Shown one piece after another: positions 31,609 through 42,872 of a stretch of 64,000 nucleotides of DNA (its first letter is position 1; every line of letters begins with the position of its first letter). A model generated the notes under the pieces. The model worked only from the letters and a program-made list of their open reading frames with translations, had not been told where the DNA came from and searched no databases. The position numbers were made by a program, and so were the translations under genes. This stretch comes from Trichosphaerium sp. ATCC 40318 (Eukaryota > Discosea > Flabellinia > Trichosidae): the NCBI GenBank assembly GCA_038496445.1, contig JALMLS010000378.1, forward strand, positions 124,001-188,000. Direction: 5' to 3'.

Positions 31609-34356
31609 ATGGTATCCCGCGTGAAACAAGCAAAACCAACTATACAGAAACCTGCCAAAGAATACTACAGCAGAGGAATCAAAGAACTCGCAAAAAAATA
31701 TAAAGATCAATTTATTACCGAGAATATCTTTAACGCTGGCACAGATAAGTCCAGCATCGACAGCGAGAAGCTCCCTATCGTCCATATTAAACTAGGTGGA
31801 CGCACAGTAGAAGCTATGATCGATTCCGGATCCACAATCTCTGTAGTAAGCAACAGATGTGTCAACTATCTCAACAGCTACTTCAAAAAAGCAGGAAAAC
31901 CTATACTTGCAATTAATCACAGTAAGATTATTCAAGTTTCTAGTGACATACTTAACAACGTTGCTGAATATTCTTTAGGCGTCGTCAATACCGAAATAAT
32001 ACTCATGGATGTGCCAACATTTGAAACACTCCATGTGATGGAAAAACCCCAATTTGATGTTGTTCTTGGTATCAACACTCTCATCAACGCTAAAGCAGTG
32101 ATTGATTTCAGCAAAAGCGTCATTTACTCCGGTAAACATTATGGAGTCACTCCTACCGTCAACCTCACAGACATCAACATTTCTGAGCCTAAAATCGCCA
32201 ACTCGGCTGATAACTCCCTTCACGAAGATATACCCTTACCTATGGATGAATCCGAGAAGGATACAGAATCCACTATCAACACTACAGAAGGCAGTCTTCC
32301 TAACACGCCTCTGTACTCGGATGACAATCTCATCAAACAACTCACGGAAGGAGGTGACGAACCTGAGATAGATACTCGCAAAATCAACAAAGCGAACAAG
32401 CTCACGACAAACGAGATCAAAAAGATTGTCGACAAGGCTAACATCAAGAAAGAAGCCACATTCTGTTCCGAAATCACTTATAAAAAATCGGATTACAGGG
32501 AAATCGCTCTCATTTCAGACAAAAACGCTGAAGTCAAATTCACCGACCGCGAAGGAATGACTTTCAACTTTAGACTTCCTAATCTTCCTCCCTTCTCCGA
32601 AGTTACCATCACTGAAGCTCTCAGCTTTAGAAAGGAAAACGAAGTCATGGTATCAATGATTGGACTTGGATCTCATCAAACCAGCAAAAGCGTTCAATTA
32701 ACCATCTTGCATCAAGATCAAGAAAACCGCAACACCCCTATTGTCATCAAAAAGGGCAGTGTACTCGCCTACGCGTTCATTAATCGCCTTGGCAAAATCA
32801 ATAGCAATAAACCTACCTTAGTTTACTCTGAGTTAATTCCTAACATAACTCCTACTAACAAATCACTAGATTTTAATAAGTCAGTTGAATTACCAAAGTT
32901 AGTACCTGAGAAAGGAACCCCACCTCCTGTCGAGCGTTTCCTAAATAGAGCACCTAACACTTCTACTGAAACGTTAACAGAACTAAAGAATGATCCTGTG
33001 CTCAAGGACATTCAAGTTAATACTAAAGTGCTATCTAACAATCAACGTGATTATCTGGTTGATTTATTAAAAGTCAAGGGTACACGTGTATATAATGAAC
33101 CTGAAAAGTACGGTCAGGTAAAGTACGAACCAATTAAACTTAAAATAAGAGATAATGCTGTACCACACAGAGTTAAAAGAAGACGCTATGCAGCAAAATA
33201 CGAAAAACAATTACAAAAATGTGTTGATCGTCTAGTTGCACAAGGCATAGTATCTAAAGTTACCGGCTCTGACTGGGTGTCTCATGCAATGGTCCTCCGT
33301 AAGAAAACTGGCGATGATCGCTTTATTATAGACCCTGCAAAAGTAAATGAGAACACAGAATTCTACCCATATCAAATACCTGATTGTAATGAAATGCTTA
33401 ATAAATTTTCAAAATGGAAATATAAAAGCGCTCACGACCTACCTCAAGGTTTCTTCCAGTTCTTGTTAGATAAAGATAGTCGTAAATACACGGCTTTTGT
33501 CACTAAGAAAGGAGTATACGTCTTCAATGTCTTATCAATGGGTTACAAAAACTCACCTGCTGAATTCCAAGAAGCAATGAACAATATCTTTAGCAGTCTA
33601 GATCACACTGAACCATACTTTGATGATGTTGGAACGGGAGCCAATACAGTGGATCAAATGCTAAAACATTTAGAAGAATTCTACGATGTATGCATCAAAT
33701 ACAATGTAAGAATGTCCCCTCGTAAGACAGTACTATTTGCTACAGAAATGAACCACTTAGGACACACGCTAGTGGGTAAAGCAATGGTTCCTAGTGAAAG
33801 TAAAATTAGTAAACTACTATCAGTTGCAAAACCTACAGGGAAAAAGCAACTTAGCTCCATAATACATCTAGCAGGTTACTATCGTAAGTTTGTAAAGGAC
33901 TTCGCTGGGATAACTCAACCGCTTACAAAATTACTCAAGGATGATGTTCCCTTTGAGTGGAAGGATGAAGTTCAAGGAAAAGCGTGGAATACTTTACTAA
34001 ATAAACTTACTTCATACCCTGTATTAGTTCCACCTGACTATTCTAAACCATTTGTATTACATACAGACGCTTCTAAACATTCTATAGGCGCTGTACTAGA
34101 ACAAGAACATAATGGTGAACTCCACGTTGTTGAATACTTTTCTAAGAAATTAAAACCTGAAAGAGTTAAGAAATGGGAAATTTGGAAAAAGGAATGTTGG
34201 GCTATTGTAGCAGCAGTAACGAAATTCCGTCACTACCTACTCCCCAACAAATTTACTATAGTAACGGATCATAAAGCGTTACTCTATCTCAAGAATTTCC
34301 ATGACCCTACTCCTATACTAATGAGGTGGGTCATGAAACTGTCAGAACAGGGGTAA
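31609..34356 (+). CDS. pol: Retrotransposon Pol part 1: protease, reverse transcriptase, RNase H
   Basis: 915 codons from an internal ATG; the frame is open back to a TAA near 31522, so no overlap with gag remains. The aspartic protease motif DSGS sits at about residue 72. The RT contains KVTGSDWVSHAMVLRKKTG, SAHDLPQGFFQFLLDKD, LSMGYKNSPAEFQEAMN and the catalytic YFDD at about residue 670 (most Ty3 elements have YIDD or YLDD). RNase H has LHTDASKHSIGAVLEQE, an acidic KKECWAIV and TDHKALLYL. The frame ends because the 913-bp element starts at 34348 and brings a TAA after three codons. RT copies the RNA into DNA inside cytoplasmic particles; RNase H removes the template. Confidence 0.92.
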   Translation: MVSRVKQAKPTIQKPAKEYYSRGIKELAKKYKDQFITENIFNAGTDKSSIDSEKLPIVHIKLGGRTVEAMIDSGSTISVVSNRCVNYLNSYFKKAGKPILAINHSKIIQVSSDILNNVAEYSLGVVNTEIILMDVPTFETLHVMEKPQFDVVLGINTLINAKAVIDFSKSVIYSGKHYGVTPTVNLTDINISEPKIANSADNSLHEDIPLPMDESEKDTESTINTTEGSLPNTPLYSDDNLIKQLTEGGDEPEIDTRKINKANKLTTNEIKKIVDKANIKKEATFCSEITYKKSDYREIALISDKNAEVKFTDREGMTFNFRLPNLPPFSEVTITEALSFRKENEVMVSMIGLGSHQTSKSVQLTILHQDQENRNTPIVIKKGSVLAYAFINRLGKINSNKPTLVYSELIPNITPTNKSLDFNKSVELPKLVPEKGTPPPVERFLNRAPNTSTETLTELKNDPVLKDIQVNTKVLSNNQRDYLVDLLKVKGTRVYNEPEKYGQVKYEPIKLKIRDNAVPHRVKRRRYAAKYEKQLQKCVDRLVAQGIVSKVTGSDWVSHAMVLRKKTGDDRFIIDPAKVNENTEFYPYQIPDCNEMLNKFSKWKYKSAHDLPQGFFQFLLDKDSRKYTAFVTKKGVYVFNVLSMGYKNSPAEFQEAMNNIFSSLDHTEPYFDDVGTGANTVDQMLKHLEEFYDVCIKYNVRMSPRKTVLFATEMNHLGHTLVGKAMVPSESKISKLLSVAKPTGKKQLSSIIHLAGYYRKFVKDFAGITQPLTKLLKDDVPFEWKDEVQGKAWNTLLNKLTSYPVLVPPDYSKPFVLHTDASKHSIGAVLEQEHNGELHVVEYFSKKLKPERVKKWEIWKKECWAIVAAVTKFRHYLLPNKFTIVTDHKALLYLKNFHDPTPILMRWVMKLSEQG

Positions 34357-35260
34357 AAATATTCTCAGCAAATAAATAGCATTTGCCAGCAAAATTTACT
34401 GGCAAATCATAAGATTTTGCTGGCAAAAAAATCCATTAAATTCAGGGTTTTTGCTGGTTTTTTTGGCAAACATTACTTGCAAATATCATCATTTGCCAGC
34501 AAATATCCATGGTATTTGCTGAAAATTCACAGTAAAAAAAACACATTGTCAATAAAACCAGTCAGGAGTTTCAATCAATGCACAAGGTATTTTATTTAAA
34601 TCACATGCACAAATACAAAATCACATTATAATGTACATAGAGTGTTTTTCTGTTGGGTGATTGGAATATTTCGCCATATGATTCTATACCATGTACCCCC
34701 CTGTAAAATGGTGCTGCGCATCTAATGCAAGTGGTTTCATCAAAATCCGTGTATTACTAAGAGCTACAGAAGTATGTAAATATAATCGCTCGAATAAATA
34801 AATAAATACTTACACATACCTCCGGACGCCTGCGGAAGGCAGGTACTTCCGTAATACTTTTGTTGGTAATGTAAATTGGTCTTGCGGTCACAGGGAGCTT
34901 GGTTTGGTTAAATTCCGTCAATTACTAAGAACGCTACATACCATTTAATAGTGATCATCCAAAATCGTTTTGAGCTCACATTGAAAAAGTATGTCAAGTC
35001 AATGAGTTTTTTCTTGGGAATATTATAGCTGGTGTTTTTTGGCCAACTCAGCAAAACCATGGCATTTGCCAGCAAATGGCAAATATCTGGATTTGCTGGC
35101 AAATGACAGTTTTTGTTAATTTGCACAATGGCAAAACCATGGCATTTGCCAACAAACAGCAAATATCAAGATTTGCCATCAAATGACAGTTTTTGCCATT
35201 TCAATAAAAATGGCAAATATCAAAATTTGCCAGCAATTGCCATAGATATTTTTACCCCTG
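34348..35260. mobile_element. Non-autonomous TIR DNA transposon (MITE-like), 913 bp
   Basis: It starts CAGGGGTAAAAATAT and ends with the exact inverse ATATTTTTACCCCTG, a 15-bp terminal inverted repeat. Both ends carry many subterminal copies, on both strands, of TTTGCCAGCAAAT-like motifs (core TTGCTGGCAAA); I see about fifteen in the first 180 and last 220 bp. The middle (34600-35030) is unrelated and has no ORF of note. It interrupts the pol frame between residues that in Ty3 elements are adjacent (KLSE and YDFDIQYRKGKS). The flanks share AA (or GAA, depending on where the end is drawn), a very short target duplication. The superfamily is unclear. Confidence 0.88.
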
Positions 35261-37308
35261 AATATGACTTCGATATACAGTATCGCAAAGGCAAATCACA
35301 TGCCAATGCTGACGCTCTCTCTAGATTAGAATTCGAAGGAGATCATGAACTAGATGAAGAATTAGAAGAACTTCTAGATCCACAAGACCTTGAAAAAGCC
35401 AATCTATCCTTCAATATAAAAGACGCTAAAGGAAATGTAGTATATAAAGTAAATAACACGTCAACTACATCAATATCTCCGTTTGTACCTGAATTGAATC
35501 AGCGAAAAATAAATATTAGTAACCTCCTGACCTGATTTATTTCCTTAATTGCTGAGCTCGAAACTAGTACACTAACACAACCTAAACTTACTCGCAATGG
35601 TACATTTGCACTTGACTCAGATGGTGTACTTAATAATTTTACAGTACCACCAGGTCATGTCAAAGCAAACGGCATATTTAGAATTGTCGTCCCGGACTGT
35701 CTAAAAATAGATGTGCTAAGGCACTTCCATGACTCACCACTTAGTGCACATGTAGGAGTAAACAAAATGTATAACAATATTAGAAGCCGTTTTTATTGGA
35801 AGAATATGTTAGCGGATATTCAAAATTATACATCTAAATGTGACATCTGTCAAAAGCGTAAATTTCGGTCTAAAACAACTAAAGACGGACACATGATACC
35901 AATAACAGCTCATCCTTGGGACGTTATAGCTGTTGATATATCAGGTCCATTTCCAACGTCCTACAAAGGAAATTCGTACATCCTTTCAATATCTGATTTG
36001 CTATCTAAATGGCATGAATTCGTACCTATGAGCTCTACAACTTCAGACTTAGTTGCTGATGCTATATGTGAGCATATCATTACTAAGTTTGGCGCTTTCA
36101 GAGCCATAATCAGTGACAATGGCTCCAATTTTAGAAGTGAAATTATAAGTAAAATATGTGAAACAATGAAAATCGAAAATCGATTTATTTCACCTTACAA
36201 TCCTCAGTGTAACGGGCAAGCTGAAAGATCCTTTGGAACCGCTGTACCGTTATTAAGAGCTTTAACTGTAAAAGACCCACATGACTGGGATAATAAATTA
36301 CCCTTCTTACAGTTCGCCTTTAATAGTACAATTAACCGTACTACAGGAGTAAGTCCACATTTCGCATTATTTGGAAGGGAGCCTAGACTTGACCAAGTGT
36401 ACGCTACCAACATTCCAACAGATCACGTGGATGCAGCTACATACACTGCGAATATGGTTAAAACAATTGCTGATACACAAGAGCTTGTTCGCCAACACAC
36501 TAAAAAGCGACAAGCTGAGTATCAAAGGTACAAGGACAGAAATGTGCCTGACAAAATTGAAACCTTTACAATCGGTCAACAAGTACTCGTTTGGAAAGAA
36601 CTCCAAGGCGAAGGACCGAAAAAGTTAAAGAATAAAAGACATGGTCCGTACACCGTTACAGGAATAATTGGTCCTAAAACGTACAAATTAAGACACAATG
36701 TCAAAGGTCACACTGAAAGTGTTGACATGAAACGAATCATTGAGTACAAATCACATGACTCAATTGATCAAATAAATGAAGACACGCGAAGAGCGGTCTC
36801 AAAACTCCTCAAAGATCTTCCTCACGCCAAGTATCACTTGCGCGATGATGAACCATATGATCGAATCTACCACGCTGAAAACGTGGATCAACCTATGGAA
36901 GTACCAGAGCTTATAGATGACGAACCTGACACCGACTCAGAATCAGTCACTACCACAGTCTCTCCTCCATCCTCACTACCTCCTCCTCCTGAAGATACTG
37001 CTTCTCATGATGAACAAACCGTCGAATACACTCCGTTAATGCAAACATTCAAAGAACTTATTGTGAATGCAAGGAAGAAAATCACGAAAACAAAAACCAA
37101 AGTTTTGCACAGCTCTTTCAGAACGAACCTCAGAAACATGGTTGAACCTGGTGCTGGTTTTATTAAAAAAGAAAATGCGTCAGAATTCAAACGCGAAATT
37201 ACAAAGACGAAAACGAAAACCCAAGCGCTCACATTGCTGGATGAATGGATCAACAACTTCGATGTCGTGTTCGCACATGAAATACAGAAGCCGAGACGCT
37301 TCTCTTGA
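35261..37308 (+). pseudogene. pol: Retrotransposon Pol part 2: integrase
   Basis: After the nested element the pol frame resumes (YDFDIQYRKGKSHANADALS, the end of RNase H and linker). It is cut by TGA at 35533-35535 and continues in the same frame to 37308. The integrase has the HHCC zinc domain (H..H in HFHDSPLSAHVG, then CDICQKRK) and the DDE core with D in VIAVDISGPFPT, D in AIISDNGSNF and E in NGQAERSFG. A GPY/F-like module (NKRHGPYTVTGIIGPKTYKL) follows, and then an acidic/basic tail of about 200 residues with no chromodomain. Integrase inserts the DNA copy. One in-frame stop and the upstream insertion make it non-functional at this locus. Confidence 0.9.
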
Positions 37309-37322
37309 AAAAGGAGGGAGTA
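37303..37322 (+). promoter_or_regulatory. Polypurine tract
   Basis: A purine-rich run (GAAAAAGGAGGGAG) directly precedes the 3' LTR, the standard plus-strand primer of LTR retrotransposons. Confidence 0.8.
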
Positions 37323-37464
37323 TGTCGTATATGAATACTTCATATACGTCATTCATTATTCAGATAACGAAGTTCCTAAATGTAATAAACTTAATAAATA
37401 CAGAATTCTCCTTACCTCGTACCTGCAACAACTCGTCCTATAACCCTAGCTAAGTTATACGACA
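37323..37464 (+). repeat. 3' LTR (142 bp)
   Basis: Same ends as the 5' LTR (TGTCGTATA to TTATACGACA) and same length; one substitution (CATTCATTATT). Contains AATAAA-like strings (TAATAAACTTAATAAATAC) that could direct polyadenylation. Confidence 0.95.
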
Positions 37465-39102
37465 CCTTGGTACACTGTTCTGTGGAATTTGCACTTTTGC
37501 AACGTATCGAATGATCTCGCCTACCTACGTTTCGCGGCAGATGTCCAAAATCTCCGATAAAATCCATGGATTAAAGGTCATCTGCCACGAAATTCATGGG
37601 CTATTGTTCTAAAAATCTATCTTTGTATGTTCACTGAACTTTTTTTGGTGTGACATGGTGACAAAGAGAAGCAAACAAAACAATAATTTTTGAGACAAAG
37701 TTGCGATGCGTTTAAGCGATTGTTTGATTTACCAGTTTGACTTTATGAATAGTTTGTACTATCGCCAAAGCCATCTTAGATACATTTACAAACAACGCTG
37801 TGGCAGCAAGGAGTTTTAGGACCATATAAAAATCAGTTAAATTTCTATTTCATCGATTTTATTGGTTTTCATTGTTTGGTTCAATCCCACAATTCTTTGT
37901 TGGAAATACGCCATGTTCAAAACTGAAATTATACTTAAAAGTAATCTCGTTCGATTATGGCTCAAGCATATAGCTAGCCAACCCATTGCGCACCAGTCGA
38001 AGATTCACTGGTCGCATGGGTTATCACCCCATTTCTCAAATCACTCCAGCCGCAGCCATTGCACCAATTAAGCGAGGGGATTATCCGAGCAGCAATGCAT
38101 ATAATTTAGTATCATGGCACCGAGTTACTTCTTTTTTTGTATCAACACGCGATCCTTGTCAAAACGGGCAAGGGGCTGGCTTAAAAACCAGTCAAACTGT
38201 AAAGAAAAAAACTACTTGCTAAACTGGACAGTGATCTTCGTAGCGCATAAAATGTTTACATTGCGTGACTGCTAGTCACTAAAACTGAGAACCGTGTGCA
38301 CTCCTTTGTTAACATCTCGGAACGGTAATCCGTGAGACCGAAGCTCAACTCTGAACTCATAGATTAGGACCGTTTCTTTTCCGACCATTACATGCTAATG
38401 TTACACAGCTTGTTGTGCTTTTAAACCGTTCACATGGAAAAAGTTCAATGTAGGAATTAGCATTGCATTGAGTAATAGATAAAAGAGCCACTAATGCGAG
38501 CTGAAGCGTGCAAGGGTTGCAGGCAATAAATAGAAATGTTGATTGTAAACAGTATTTGCAGTGTTTCGTTCTTGACCGGAGAAACAAAATCTCCCTATTC
38601 GTGTTTTGCACAAGAACCAACACACAGTAAACTATACATTTTAGAGCCAAAATATTGAATTCAAAAAAAGGACGTTAGGGGTTGCAATTCAATGGTTTTT
38701 TTTTTTTGGTTTTTTCTCGAAATTGTTTTGCATGTTAGCAGCTTGATAGGACACTTTGTTTGTTTGTTGTTTAGATAAAGTATGTAATTCCACAATTTAG
38801 CTTAATAAGGCTAAATCAGCTGAAACTATTTCTAGATTCATCAACCTGAGGTCTACATACCATGCCATATACTCTCTACGCGATAAAATTCGTTTTAAGC
38901 GCTTTTCCCTTTCCCTCCTCTTTAGTATACTTAGTTTGTTTTTATCTTTCTCGAAACAAGTTGTGATGCCTTTAGATTAGTGCTGACACTGTTTTTATAT
39001 TATTTTATTGTTCGACAAAAAACGGCAAGGGCAAACAAGGAATTTCTTTCGGACGTTTTTTCTTCCGTTAGAAGACTCAATATTACCAATAGATAGTACC
39101 CA
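37465..39102. other. Gene-poor right flank of the retrotransposon
   Basis: About 1.6 kb without a supported exon. It holds an imperfect hairpin (37980-38022, listed separately) and a run of T near 38698. A minus-strand open frame (38650-38357) is Cys-rich but lacks ATG. It may contain promoter and 5' UTR of the following PH/RapGAP gene. Confidence 0.45.
37980..38022. repeat. Imperfect 17-bp hairpin
   Basis: AACCCATTGCGCACCAGT is followed after nine bases by ACTGGTCGCATGGGTT, its near inverse with two extra bases in the left arm. It lies in otherwise unannotated DNA. Confidence 0.7.
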
Positions 39103-42100
39103 ATGGCATCTCACTCGTCGTCCCTTGCTTCGGGTTTGTCTTCTGGGTCACGCATATCAAATGCGAGTAAGAGCTCTGAATCAGGCTACAGGTTTATATT
39201 ACCGTTTTTGATAACCTTGTGCGTGACAATATCGTAGGACGGGTTTCTTAATAAAAAGAACAAATACCGAAATAAGTTCCAACAACTGTGGTTTGAACTA
39301 GATGAAGTGGCTGAACAGGTATACAGGCCATCTATAACGACTTTAAATAAATTAACGGCAAATAAATAGGTTACATACTATACAGCTGATCCCAGCCTTG
39401 GAGCAATGAAGTGTAGAACAAAAGGTAGTATAAACTTAGAAAAAGCAGAAATTACATACAAATGCACTTCAATGCCGAAAATTGAAATAAAAACAAAGGT
39501 ATGAGCGTTAACGAGAGTTTGGGAACGCTTTTGTAAAACACAAAAAAATCTTCACCTAACTTTATGCAAATTGCCTCCCTGCTCTTGACTAATCTTTGTA
39601 ACTCATAGAAAGGAAGAAAATATGTGTTACAAGGTGAAACACCAGGTATGGAACGTTTTTTCATTCAAAACTAAATTGCTTCTTCACAAATCGACTTTAC
39701 GCGCTTTTTTGTGCGTAGTGGCCAGTGTTTATTTGCTGATTATTATTTTTAAAATAGATAAAATGAAGTTGTGGCTTCAGGATTTTGTAGCAGTTCGTGA
39801 TTTTGCTAGTTCTGCGTTAGAAATGAAGGATAAATGGAAAGATGCACCTGAAGAGTGTCAAGCTTGTTTGGTGGGAAGTGACAGTGACCAAGAAGAGGAA
39901 GAAGAAGAAGATATTGAAATGGCTAGTATTGATAATGAAGAGCGTAAGCGTCATTGAATACTTGTTGTTAAACCTGTTTCAATTATTGGCGAAAACTCAT
40001 TTTCGAGTAGTTTGGAAAGTACCTATAGTAGACTTGGAGCAAAATACGCGTAACTTTGGTGATGTTATATCAGAAAACTTGACCATGGTTGTATTTTTGA
40101 GACACTTTGGATGGTGCGTAGCAGGATCCCCCAAAGCCATGTTATTCACTCTTTTTTTTTTGTTTAGTATGCTGTGTAGACGTGCCTGTGGTCGTGTTTT
40201 AAAAAGCCGTAAAGTGCTTGAAGAGATGGGTATTACTGTAATTGCTATAGGCCATGGTTCACCTGAGAGTGCAAAGAATTTTAAAAAGGAACAAATGTTT
40301 CCTGGTACGCTTATTTTCAACGCTGGAGGAATTTCTTTATGTGCTTACATGACGTGTAAATAGGTAACATCTACGTGGATCAACAAAAAACCTTGTACAA
40401 AACGTTTAACCTCAGGAGAGGATTAAAGTACTGTGTATCACTAAAGACACTTAAAGCAGCAAAACGAGCGTTTGCTGAAGGTTATCGGCAAGGAAGAACT
40501 CAAGGTGATGATAAGTACGTTGGTTTAGTAGTACAGGTTGTTGAGCTTAATAATAACGTGTTTATAGGCAACTTGGCGGTACAATTATTCTTTCAAAGGA
40601 ACGAGGCATTGTTTTCCAGCATATTGAACGCTATGCTGGTGAAGCAATGGATTATGAGAAGCTCTTGGAATCCGTAGTTAAGTTTGCTGAAGACCACCCT
40701 ATTGACGTGTGGACAAGCGCGTCATTACCCAAAGACTGGAAGAACGTTGTATGTGTCTTATTTACTCATTTTGTGTCTTTTTTCCAAAAAATCTAAATGA
40801 ATTGTAGCTATCTAGGATTAAGACCCGTATGCTTACCCCTTCGACCTCTCTTGTTTATGAAATTGGTCGTAATAATGTGATATATGCTGCTCCACAACAT
40901 ATGCCTCTTATTGATGATATACTGTTCTACAACGCTTACTTCTTTAAAGATAGTACGTAACTTTTTGGTTTTTTTTGTGGTTTGGTTTGTTTTTACCTTA
41001 CTGACATTTATTTCAACAGTCAACGCTAGTATTTGGATTAATACTGGCGCAAATGCTGCAGATAATCCTGCAGTTGTTTGTTTGAAGAAAAATGATGTTC
41101 AAGGCGTTCGTAGAGGATTATTCTTCTCAGTTGAAGTAAGTTTTTTACTTCCTTTTTTTTTTTTCGTATTTAATTCTTGTAACTTCCTTCCCTTATTAAT
41201 ATTTTAATGTAGGGTATATATCGTAGAGTTGTACCTGCACGTATAACATCAATGAAAGAGAAACTTAAATTTATTGTACGAGCTGATGATGACACTGACG
41301 AAGAACTGGATAAATACAATTTCGTCAGGGTACAAATATCCACAAAAAACTAAGAACAAATTAATGACTCTATTTTTAGATCAGAAATCCGTCTATTTAT
41401 AATGAACTCCTCACCCTTGAGTCTAAGATTGCTCATAAAAGAAACTACTCTATTGGTGTTCTATATGCAGCCAATGGTCAGCTGACTGAAGATTTATGGT
41501 ATAGAAATGGTACAACAAAAAACCTTTTGTTTTACCCTGTTAAACTCTAGTATTGATGCCTTTTATAGTGAACCATTCTCCTCGGTTTGAAGAGTTTTTA
41601 TGTTTCTTGGGTAGAAGAATATCTCTTCGTGGACACACAAAGTATTCTGGAGGTCTAGATACAAAGAGTATGTCATTTGCATACTTTTTGTTTTTTTTTT
41701 GGACTTTGTTTTATTTATTTATGCTTAGCCGATTGTAATGGTAAACAAACAGTTTATGCAAGTTTGAAGGATGTCCAAGTAGTATTTCACGTTTCTACGC
41801 TCATCCCTGATCATCCTACTGATCCATCAAGGTATTTTTGTTATATTCTTTACACAAAGTCTTTTATATGTTGCCTTAACTGTTAACTTCAGGAAACGGT
41901 TCATTGGTAATGATGCAGTTGTTATTATTTTCAGAGATAATATTTCTGAGCCATTAAACTTATCTTTGATACATTCACAAGTAAATCGTGCGTTTAAAAG
42001 ATAAAAACGAAATACTTGGTTTTTTAAACGATTTTTTTTAGAAGTATTTGTTGTTGTTAGTAAGGAGCTTGGCCCTGATAAGACAACTCAATATCGAGTT

Positions 42101-42872
42101 GAAATTGCCCATAAGAGGCCTATAACACCTTACCCACCATTCTTACCACACCCTGCTCTTCTAGAAAACACACCAGCGCATCGATTGTTGTTCTTATCCA
42201 AATGTAATTTTTTTACAGTTTTTTTCTTGATATTAACTAATGCTCTCTTATTAGTAATAAATGCTGAGCGTACAGCAATAAATACAGTACCTCTTCTAAG
42301 AAAGAGACTTGAGAACTACAGAAAACAATCATTAACAGCGCTAACAAAGAAATACAAGGTAGTCCACTTACGCATTTTTAGGCTTTTTTTGAACTAACGT
42401 TCTTGAAACCTTAGAAAAAGTCTGCACGTGCTCAACTCAAAATACCATCTCCACGAGCTCCAACGGCGAAAGGAAACACTGCCGGGAATCCACCTGTAAG
42501 AGCACAGTCAGCTAGAGGCCATCCTAGGCCAACTAGACAAATGTCCATGCTTATGCAAGAAAAAGAATTCTTGCGAAGATTGAAGGGTAACAAGAATGGT
42601 CGTACTGCTATAACTGTGAGAGGTTCTCCTAAGCAAGAACGTATAGTCAAAGACAAGGATAGACGAAAGACAATAAGTTTAGGCGGTTTTCAGCCTCCTA
42701 AAGTACGTCATGATTTATTTTTGTTTTGTTTCCGTTTCTTATTTTTTTCCTTCTTTTTCTTACTGATTAGACAAAGCGCGCCATGTCTACTTCTATGCTT
42801 CCTGTTCAAAAGAAGAAACAACAAAACAATGATGCGTTTATAAGAAACTTTGCTTCGAAGGTTCACAAGTAG
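39103..42872 (+). CDS. PH domain - PRXL2/AhpC-TSA-like thioredoxin fold - RapGAP protein
   Basis: A long multi-exon gene. After a Ser-rich start (MASHSSSLASGLSSGSRISN) comes a PH domain (DGFLNKKNKYRNKFQQLWFE; VTYYTADPSLGAMKCRTKGS; KYVLQGETP; DKMKLWLQDF) and an acidic linker (SDSDQEEEEEEDIEM). Next is a peroxiredoxin-like-2 domain with VVFLRHFGCMLCRRACGRVL (CxxC redox motif), GITVIAIGHGSPESAKNF, FPGNIYVDQQKTLYK and QLGGTII. It is joined in phase to a RapGAP domain: YSIGVLYAANGQLTEDLWYR, YEEFLCFLGRRISLRGHTKY, SGGLDTK, VVFHVSTLIPDHPTDPSR and KRFIGNDAVVIIFRD, the last holding the Asn-thumb segment. The C-terminus is basic. The RapGAP part speeds GTP hydrolysis on Rap/Ras; PH recruits it to phosphoinositides. 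The first-exon splice (phase at about 39180-39235) is not fully resolved. Confidence 0.82.

Larger units (their letters stand above)
29240..37464 (+). mobile_element. Ty3/gypsy-type LTR retrotransposon (8.2 kb, nested insertion inside)
   Basis: Bounded by 142-bp LTRs that differ at one position. It contains a primer-binding site, gag, protease, reverse transcriptase, RNase H, an integrase with GPY/F-like C-terminus, and a polypurine tract. The order PR-RT-RH-INT makes it Ty3/gypsy (Metaviridae-like). Coding capacity is now broken: gag and pol lie in different frames with a stop-containing gap, a 913-bp DNA element splits RNase H from integrase, and a TGA lies at 35533-35535. No chromodomain is visible. 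The flanks (ACTTT before, CCTTG after) do not form a clean target-site duplication. Near-identical LTRs point to a recent insertion. Confidence 0.95.

Noticed and set aside
35713-35713. Independent integrase gene start
   Set aside because: The frame begins with GTG only because of the upstream TGA; it is the continuation of pol.
38357-38650. 97-codon Cys-rich minus-strand ORF
   Set aside because: No ATG start and no splice-linked neighbours; considered chance.
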